From Chloroflexota bacterium (GTDB lineage: Bacteria; Chloroflexota; Limnocylindria; Limnocylindrales; CSP1-4): DNA of 6,053 bases. The DNA lies in contig JAJYMP010000506.1 in the NCBI GenBank assembly GCA_021786915.1, forward strand, positions 1 through 6,053. Direction: 5' to 3'. The translations under genes were made by a program, and so were the position numbers. Below, in pieces: positions 1-6,053 of the stretch; within the stretch, counting starts at the first letter, position 1, and each line of letters begins with the position of its first letter. The notes beneath the pieces are model-generated. The model was not told the origin of the DNA and did no database searches. It saw only the letters and a list, made by a program, of their open reading frames with translations.

Positions 1-810
1 TGGGGACTGCCGTCCTCTGGGTACCAGTCCGCCGCCGGGTTCCCCGCCGCGCGCCGCGCGTCCGGCGCCTTCCGCGTGCTCTGGCTCGGCGACCCCCGGG
101 CGCTGCCCTCCGGCGGCTGGAGCATCGGACCGGGGCTCGCCTACGCGACGTCGAGCGACGGCACACCGACCTTCCTCGACCTCTGGCCACCTGCGTCCGC
201 TGGCCCCGCGCAGCGTCTGGCGAGCGGGGTCCGCGCGGCGATGCGCGGAGAGACGGTGCAACTGGGCCGGGTGCTCGAAGCCGCACAGGTGCGCTACGTC
301 GTGGTGGCGACGTCGCTCGCGCCACACGTACCGGGATCCGGCGGGATGCCGGCATATCCGGCGCCGAGCGGGCTCATGGCCGCGCTCGCCCGTCAGGAGG
401 ACCTGCGTACAGTGCCGATGAGCTACGGCGGGCTCACGGTCTTCGACAACACCGCGTTCGCCTCCCCCGCGCGCGCACCGGCGGTGGGTGCGCCGCGGGC
501 CGCGGGCTCTTTGGGAGTGCTGGACCCGCTCGGCGCGGCGCTGGAGCTCTGCGCATGGGCGGCGGTGGCCGCGGCGCTCCTCGGACGGCGACGCTGGCTC
601 GATTGGTGGTGGCGGCCGCTCGTGGGCGTCCGCAGGAGGTGGTGTGCGCGCCGTCAGGGGGGCGTCCAAGCGGGGCCGGACGCGAGCCTCCGCGGGGACG
701 GCGGGCCCGTTTCGGACGCGTCTGCCGTCCCCGAGCTGGTCGGCGCCCGCGCTGCGCGGGACGCCGAGGGGCCGCGGCCTCCCGGACGAGACCTGCCGGG
801 GAAAGGGTGA
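1..810 (+). CDS. C-terminal part of a large membrane protein, probable envelope glycosyltransferase (5' end outside window)
   Basis: The frame is open from the first base and ends at TGA 808-810, giving 269 residues with no need for an internal start. The first ~160 residues look like a folded extracytoplasmic domain, with phrases such as FRVLWLGDPRALP (24-36), GLAYATSSDG (45-54), VRYVVV (97-102) and LTVFDN (145-150). A single hydrophobic segment follows at about 171-195, then RRRW and a basic, Gly/Pro-rich tail of ~75 residues that is probably cytoplasmic. I recall this arrangement (a 'VRYVVV' domain, one last helix, a basic tail) from the C-termini of very large actinobacterial GT2-type or related polytopic membrane proteins that sit directly before DUF5719 genes. 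The catalytic domain is not in the window, so glycosyltransferase activity is inferred from family memory and context. The stop overlaps the next start by four bases, so the two genes are probably one operon. Alternative: another polytopic surface protein with no catalytic function. Confidence 0.6.
   Translation, partial: WGLPSSGYQSAAGFPAARRASGAFRVLWLGDPRALPSGGWSIGPGLAYATSSDGTPTFLDLWPPASAGPAQRLASGVRAAMRGETVQLGRVLEAAQVRYVVVATSLAPHVPGSGGMPAYPAPSGLMAALARQEDLRTVPMSYGGLTVFDNTAFASPARAPAVGAPRAAGSLGVLDPLGAALELCAWAAVAAALLGRRRWLDWWWRPLVGVRRRWCARRQGGVQAGPDASLRGDGGPVSDASAVPELVGARAARDAEGPRPPGRDLPGKG
798..806 (+). promoter_or_regulatory. Purine-rich ribosome binding tract before the GTGA overlap
   Basis: GGGGAAAGG lies directly before GTG 807-809. 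The GGGG part is five bases from the start codon, a workable though weak Shine-Dalgarno. It supports choosing 807 as the start of the DUF5719-like gene over earlier in-frame codons, which would sit deep inside the upstream gene. Reinitiation by ribosomes ending at TGA 808-810 is the likely main route. Confidence 0.4.
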
Positions 811-2315
811 CCTTCGCTTCGTGGCGCCGAAGGGGAGGCGGGCGCCGGCGCGTGTGCGCGCTCAGCCTCCTCGGCGCCGCGGTCGCGACCGGCGGCGTCC
901 TCGGCACGCTCGCGGCGCGCCAGGCGCCTCGGACGACGCTGCAGCCGGCCGCGCTTGCAGCCGAGTCGGCCCCTGTGGGATCGGCGTCGTCGAGCTGGTA
1001 CTGCCCGGGAGCCCCAGGGCCCGCCGCGAGGGAGGGAGCGACGCGCCTCCTCCTCGTGAACGCCGCAGCGAGAACCGTGGGGGTGACGCTGGCCGTCGTG
1101 GACTCAGGCGGGGTGCAGCGCTCCGAAGCCCTGCGGCTCGGGTCGCATACGCAGGCGGACCTCTCTCCGGGCCAGCTCGTCGACGGCGCCTGGCTCGCCG
1201 CCCGCATCGAGGTGTCGGGCGGTGCGGTGACGGCGACCGAGCTCTTCGCCGGACGCGCCGGGCGCGCCGTCGCGCCGTGCGCGTCCGAGGTCTCGTCGCG
1301 TTGGTACTTCGCGTCGGGCTCGACCGCCGAGGGAAGTTCGTTGCGGGTGGCCCTGTCGAACCCGACGCCGAACCTCGCGGTCGTGGACCTCTCGTTCGTC
1401 ACCTCCTCGGGCTACGCAGCGCCGTCGCCGTTCCAGGGGCTCGTCGTCTCGCCCTGGACCATGCGCATGGTCACAATCGGCACCTACGTGCAGGACCAGG
1501 CATCGGTCGCGACCGAAGTCGCCGCGCGCTCGGGGGCAGTCGTCGCCGGCGAGCTCCAGCTCTACGGCCCCCGCGGCGTCGCCGGGGTGGCCCTCACGCT
1601 CGGCGTCCCTTCGCCTTCCACGCGCTGGGAGGTCCCGAGCGCAGAGGACGCCACCGGTGGCGCCTCCGAGCTCGTGGTGCTCAACCCGTCGGCGAGCAGC
1701 GAGCACGTCGCCGTCGGCGTGCGGATGGCTTCTGGCCCGGTCGAGCCCTTCACCGAGGTGCTTGGACCCCAGAGCCTCTGGACGCTGCCGACGAGCCGGG
1801 AGCTGCGGATCGCGACCCAGGAGGGTTACTCGCTCCAGGTGCACGCGTCCGGAGCCGGCGTGGTCGTCGCGAGGCTCGGTGCAGGTGCGCCCCGAGGCCC
1901 CGCCGCCTGGTGGGCGGAGGACGTGTCGGTCAGCAGCGTCCAGACGAGCGCCTCCCACAGGTGGGTGGTCGCGAGCCTCCCCGCAGCGGTGCCAGCCCGC
2001 GGACGCCCGTCCGCGGCGCGAGCGGCACCGACGAAGGCCGCCGCCGCGTCGCCGACGAAGTCCGCCGGCGTCTCGCCGCCGACGCTGGTGCTCGAGAACC
2101 CGGGACGGCGGGCGCTGCGCGTCGAGGTCGCGTCGTGGCTGGGGGCGAGCCGTTCCTCCCATGCCGTCGAGGTGCCGGCGCTCGGGACCGCCAGGTTGGC
2201 GGCGCCGAGCGGCCCGGCGTTCGTCCAGGCCGACGGCCCGCTCGCCGTCGTGGGGGATGCTTCGCCTGCAGGCACCAGCGGGGTCGTGGCGATCCCTGCG
2301 ATACCGCTGGGCTGA
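807..2315 (+). CDS. DUF5719-like secreted or membrane-anchored beta-repeat protein
   Basis: This is a 502-residue protein starting at GTG 807, which overlaps the upstream TGA by four bases. The same frame is open further upstream, but that stretch is covered by the preceding gene. The N-terminus has a basic region (RRR at 7-9 and 13-15) and a hydrophobic stretch at about 16-37, consistent with a signal peptide or signal anchor; there is no lipobox around C17. The mature part is rich in Val, Ser, Gly and Thr with alternating hydrophobic patterning, as expected for beta sandwiches. A repeated pattern of an aromatic/Trp start followed by an 'N-P' strand occurs four times: SSWYCPG..LLLVNAA (62-86), SRWYFASGST..ALSNPT (164-187), TRWEVPS..LVVLNPS (272-295) and HRWVVAS..LVLENPG (384-433). 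C66 and C158 could form an extracytoplasmic disulfide. The fourth unit is split by an Ala/Pro/Lys linker (about 391-425). I assign DUF5719 from remembered WYCPG-type features and from its place after a glycosyltransferase-like gene. Its biochemical role is unknown; a structural or accessory role in surface glycan assembly is inference. Confidence 0.72.
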   Translation: MTFASWRRRGGGRRRVCALSLLGAAVATGGVLGTLAARQAPRTTLQPAALAAESAPVGSASSSWYCPGAPGPAAREGATRLLLVNAAARTVGVTLAVVDSGGVQRSEALRLGSHTQADLSPGQLVDGAWLAARIEVSGGAVTATELFAGRAGRAVAPCASEVSSRWYFASGSTAEGSSLRVALSNPTPNLAVVDLSFVTSSGYAAPSPFQGLVVSPWTMRMVTIGTYVQDQASVATEVAARSGAVVAGELQLYGPRGVAGVALTLGVPSPSTRWEVPSAEDATGGASELVVLNPSASSEHVAVGVRMASGPVEPFTEVLGPQSLWTLPTSRELRIATQEGYSLQVHASGAGVVVARLGAGAPRGPAAWWAEDVSVSSVQTSASHRWVVASLPAAVPARGRPSAARAAPTKAAAASPTKSAGVSPPTLVLENPGRRALRVEVASWLGASRSSHAVEVPALGTARLAAPSGPAFVQADGPLAVVGDASPAGTSGVVAIPAIPLG

Positions 2316-2342
2316 CCCCGGCTCTCGCGGCGGAGGCTGGGG
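2316..2342 (+). terminator. Possible hairpin between convergent genes
   Basis: CCCCGGCT (2316-2323) can pair with GGCTGGGG (2335-2342) over eight pairs, two of them G-U, around an 11-base loop. It begins directly after the DUF5719-like stop codon. There is no T-run after it, and GC-rich DNA yields such stems by chance. On the minus strand the stem is worse (two mismatches), so if real it mainly serves the plus-strand transcript. The rest of the 71-bp gap to the ftsH stop holds only a GC palindrome at 2344-2357. Confidence 0.28.
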
Positions 2343-2386
2343 CCGGGCCCGGGCCCGCCGAGGGCTCGCTCGGTCTCAGCCGCTGG

Positions 2387-4573
<2,187 letters not shown>

Positions 4574-4579
4574 CGGGCC

Positions 4580-4585
4580 ATGCTA
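4580..4585 (-). promoter_or_regulatory. -10-like element of ftsH (TAGCAT), suggesting a leaderless mRNA
   Basis: On the minus strand TAGCAT fits the actinobacterial TANNNT -10 pattern, and its last base is followed by six bases (GGCCCG) and then the GTG start. That spacing places the expected transcription start at or next to the first base of the GTG. The absence of a well-placed Shine-Dalgarno agrees. No clear -35 is visible. Confidence 0.5.
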
Positions 4586-4684
4586 TTCGGCCGTTGCCTC
4601 CGTCGGTGACCGGGGGCCGAAGCGGCGGGGCGCGCCAGGGTGGGGCGCTCTGCGGCGCGAGGCCGCGGCGATCGGGTGCGGGGA

Positions 4685-4690
4685 TAACGT
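4685..4690 (+). promoter_or_regulatory. -10-like element of the CPBP protease gene (TAACGT), suggesting a leaderless mRNA
   Basis: TAACGT fits TANNNT and is followed by six bases (GGCTCG) and then ATG 4697, the spacing expected for a transcript that begins at the start codon. The overlapping GATAAC (4683-4688) is an alternative register. No Shine-Dalgarno lies five to ten bases before the ATG, and no clear -35 is visible. Confidence 0.5.
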
Positions 4691-4696
4691 GGCTCG

Positions 4697-5758
4697 ATGG
4701 CGCGCCACGGCGAGACCGAGCACGGCTCGGCTGGTCCGGGCGCGACGCCTATGTCGCCCGCTGGCGATGAGGGAGCGAGCGACGCGCGCAAGGCGCCGGT
4801 CGGGCCTCCCGCCTACCCGCCTCCCGCCTACCCGCCGCCGGCTCCCAACCGGGAGCCCGGCGAGCAGTCTTTTCCGCCCTACGGTGCGCTCCATTTCCGC
4901 GACGAGCACGAAGAGCGCGTGCCCTCTGGGAGCGGCCGGCCCGTCCCCCCTCCTTCGGGCGACGGGCAGCGCTTCTTCGACAGGCCCGGGACGCCCCCGG
5001 CGACCAAGCGAATTGCCGGTTTCTGGCTGGTCATGGGCTTCGCCGGGTTCGCCCTCGGAGAGGTCGTCGGCTCGATCTTCGTCGCCGTCGCTGCCGCCGC
5101 GGCCGGAGAGAGCGGCCAGCTCGGCAAGTTCGCCTCCATGGCCTCGCCGCCCGAGTGGTACGTCGGCACGTCGCTCGTCGGCCTGTGGGTGGGGTTCTTC
5201 CTCGGCCCGTGGGTCGCGAGCAAGGCCCGGGGAACCGGCAGGTTCCTTCGCGACCTGGGTGTGCGGTTCCGGCTCGTCGACCTCGCCGGAATCCCGATCG
5301 GCATCGGCGGGCAGCTGGTGCTCGACGCGCTGTACGCGCCCTTCCTGCCGCAGTTGAAGCACTTCACAGCACCGACTCAGAAGCTCGTCGGTGCCGCGCA
5401 CGGGTGGGGGTACCTCGTCATCGCGATCCTCATCGTGTGCGGCGCGCCGTTCTTCGAGGAGATCTTGTTCCGCGGAGTCGCGTTGAAGGCTCTGGCGAGG
5501 CTCTTCGCCCCCGCGACGGCAGAGCCGACCCGTCGGCGAGCGGTGGCGGTCGTCGGTGCCGTCGTGGTCGACGGCATCCTGTTCGGCCTCGCCCACTGGG
5601 AGCTGTACCAGTTCGCCGGGCTCGCCGTCTTCGGGATGGCGCTCGCGGCGGTGAGCTACAAGACCGGCCGGCTCGGGATGAACATGGTCGCGCACGCGTC
5701 GTTCAACTTGGTCGCCGTGCTCGCCCTCGTCGCCACCTCGGGCGGTCTCGCCCACTGA
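4697..5758 (+). CDS. CPBP-family (CAAX protease/Rce1-like) intramembrane metalloprotease
   Basis: This 353-residue protein has a hydrophilic, Pro-rich N-terminal region (1 to about 105) followed by a polytopic membrane domain with about seven hydrophobic segments (near 107-136, 155-175, 196-216, 236-257, 282-299, 302-320 and 325-347). The three family motifs are present in order: EEILFR (254-259; EExxxR), FGLAH (296-300; FxxxH) and HASFN (333-337; HxxxN). In the family these residues form the glutamate/histidine active site inside the membrane. Known members process prenylated proteins in eukaryotes; bacterial members include bacteriocin self-immunity proteins and many of unknown substrate. 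The intact motifs suggest an active enzyme, but its substrate cannot be read from sequence. The N-terminal extension makes it longer than most bacterial homologues and contains a perfect 15-bp tandem duplication. Start: ATG 4697 is preceded by an in-frame TAA four codons upstream, so nothing earlier is possible; M19 is a less likely alternative. It is divergent from ftsH, and the next gene begins about 20 bp after its stop, suggesting co-transcription. Confidence 0.93.
   Translation: MARHGETEHGSAGPGATPMSPAGDEGASDARKAPVGPPAYPPPAYPPPAPNREPGEQSFPPYGALHFRDEHEERVPSGSGRPVPPPSGDGQRFFDRPGTPPATKRIAGFWLVMGFAGFALGEVVGSIFVAVAAAAAGESGQLGKFASMASPPEWYVGTSLVGLWVGFFLGPWVASKARGTGRFLRDLGVRFRLVDLAGIPIGIGGQLVLDALYAPFLPQLKHFTAPTQKLVGAAHGWGYLVIAILIVCGAPFFEEILFRGVALKALARLFAPATAEPTRRRAVAVVGAVVVDGILFGLAHWELYQFAGLAVFGMALAAVSYKTGRLGMNMVAHASFNLVAVLALVATSGGLAH
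4805..4834 (+). repeat. Perfect 15-bp tandem duplication in the CPBP protease tail
   Basis: CCTCCCGCCTACCCG occurs at 4805-4819 and again without change at 4820-4834, encoding PPAYP twice (residues 37-46), followed by PPPAP. The identical codons point to a recent slippage duplication rather than selection on the protein alone. Length variation among close relatives would be expected. Confidence 0.9.
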
Positions 5759-5778
5759 GCCCGAAGGCCGAGCGGTCG

Positions 5779-6053
5779 GTGGCAGCGGAGCGCCCCAGAG
5801 ATTTGCCGCCGGGGCCGGAGCCGCCGGGCGCGGAGCCGCCGGGGCCGGGGCCACCGGACGCGGAGCCGCCGGGGTGGTGGCAGCCCGGAGAGCGACGGGA
5901 GGCCGAAGCCGCGCCGATGCGTCCGAGGAGCGGGTGGCTCGCCCGGCAGGCTCCGAAGCTCGCGACCGCGGCGGCGGTCGTGGGCGTCCTCGCCGTGGTG
6001 CTCTGGCAGCTCCATCTGCCGATGCTCTTCACGGACACGGCGACGACGGGCAG
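5779..6053 (+). CDS. N-terminal part of a membrane protein with Pro-rich repeat tail (3' end outside window)
   Basis: The frame is open to the window edge, giving at least 91 codons with mostly G/C third positions. GTG 5779 is the first possible start in this frame after the CPBP stop and has GAAGG (5763-5767) 11 bases upstream. ATG 5917 (residue 47) is the main alternative, with CGGGAGG 14 bases upstream. From GTG the protein begins with a Pro-rich tail containing four pentapeptide units (PPGPE, PPGAE, PPGPG, PPDAE), then PPGWWQPGER and, after M47, a basic stretch and one hydrophobic helix (about 60-79). It then reads LPMLFTDTATTG at the edge. That ending resembles the 'LLFsnTTPTGGD' start of large actinobacterial polytopic membrane proteins of the 6-pyruvoyl-tetrahydropterin-synthase-related or glycosyltransferase-like type. 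This is a match from memory on a short stretch. It lies 20 bp after the CPBP gene, probably in the same transcript. Confidence 0.62.
   Translation, partial: MAAERPRDLPPGPEPPGAEPPGPGPPDAEPPGWWQPGERREAEAAPMRPRSGWLARQAPKLATAAAVVGVLAVVLWQLHLPMLFTDTATTG
5806..5874 (+). repeat. Imperfect 15-bp tandem repeat encoding PP(G/D)xE units
   Basis: Four 15-bp units (5806-5820, 5821-5835, 5836-5850, 5851-5865) plus a partial fifth (5866-5874) follow the pattern CCGCCGGGSSCGGAG. They keep the reading frame and encode proline pairs every fifth residue. The units differ by a few bases, so the array is older than the perfect duplication in the CPBP gene. The in-frame unit length supports translation of this stretch and hence the GTG 5779 start. 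Confidence 0.75.

Larger units (their letters stand above)
4574..4696. promoter_or_regulatory. Divergent control region between ftsH and the CPBP protease gene
   Basis: This 123-bp gap separates two divergently transcribed start codons. Each edge carries a TANNNT hexamer six bases from the start codon. I find no convincing -35 element (TTGACA-like) on either strand at the expected distance. A 7-bp stem, CTGCGGC (4650-4656) with GCCGCGG (4662-4668), could be an operator half-site pair but is equally likely to be GC-rich chance. The only GGAGG on the ftsH strand (4597-4601) is 23 bases from the GTG, too far for ordinary initiation. Confidence 0.6.

Noticed and set aside
2344..2357. Perfect 14-bp palindrome CGGGCCCGGGCCCG between the convergent genes
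   Set aside because: It lacks a loop and a T-run, consists only of G and C, and is short enough to arise by chance at this base composition.
4629..4706. Two copies of the 8-bp palindrome GGCGCGCC, 70 bp apart, in and next to the divergent gap
   Set aside because: Such GC palindromes are frequent in 70% G+C DNA. One copy lies in the CPBP coding sequence and nothing ties the pair to regulation.
4583..5854. A 423-codon minus-strand frame opposite the CPBP protease gene
   Set aside because: The plus strand shows all three CPBP motifs and proper transmembrane segments. The antisense product is Glu/Arg/Asp-rich low complexity typical of shadow frames.
5656..6038. Two minus-strand frames over the downstream Pro-rich repeat
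   Set aside because: They are reverse readings of the 15-bp repeat (Gly/Ser/Pro/Arg strings). The plus-strand frame gives a coherent tail plus transmembrane helix.

Overview
The window is about 70% G+C, with dense, nearly gap-free coding, strong third-position G/C bias, GTG starts and Ala/Arg/Pro-rich proteins. That pattern and the gene content point to a high-GC actinobacterium. The style of the proteins (a large glycosyltransferase-type membrane protein followed by a DUF5719-like secreted protein, and Pro-rich tails on membrane proteins) resembles uncultured Acidimicrobiia, but this placement is inference from protein style, not from a marker gene.

Layout. (1) Positions 1-810 (+) hold the C-terminal 269 codons of a large membrane protein, probably an envelope glycosyltransferase cut by the window edge. 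(2) Positions 807-2315 (+) hold a secreted or membrane-anchored beta-rich DUF5719-like protein. It starts inside the upstream stop codon (GTGA overlap), so the two form a translationally coupled pair. (3) Positions 2316-2386 are a short convergent gap with a possible hairpin terminator. (4) Positions 2387-4573 (-) hold a complete FtsH AAA+ zinc metalloprotease with all catalytic motifs and a long Pro-rich C-terminal tail. (5) Positions 4574-4696 are a divergent control region. Both flanking genes have a TANNNT -10-like hexamer exactly six bases before the start codon and no Shine-Dalgarno, which suggests two leaderless transcripts. (6) Positions 4697-5758 (+) hold a CPBP-family (CAAX protease/Rce1-like) intramembrane metalloprotease with a Pro-rich N-terminal tail of about 105 residues. 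(7) From 5779 to the window end (+), 20 bp later, begins another membrane protein with a Pro-rich N-terminal repeat and one hydrophobic segment; it is cut by the edge and resembles the start of a large polytopic envelope protein.

How they fit together. Two membrane-embedded zinc proteases with unrelated folds are transcribed back to back from one short control region, and genes that look like cell-surface or glycan assembly functions lie on both sides. The ordinary reading is a core chromosomal envelope and protein-quality-control neighbourhood. I see no mobile element, CRISPR array, tRNA, rRNA or defence cassette. The most interesting signals are the near-identical mirrored start regions of the two proteases, the internal fourfold repeat of the DUF5719-like protein, and the Pro-rich cytoplasmic tails on three consecutive membrane proteins.
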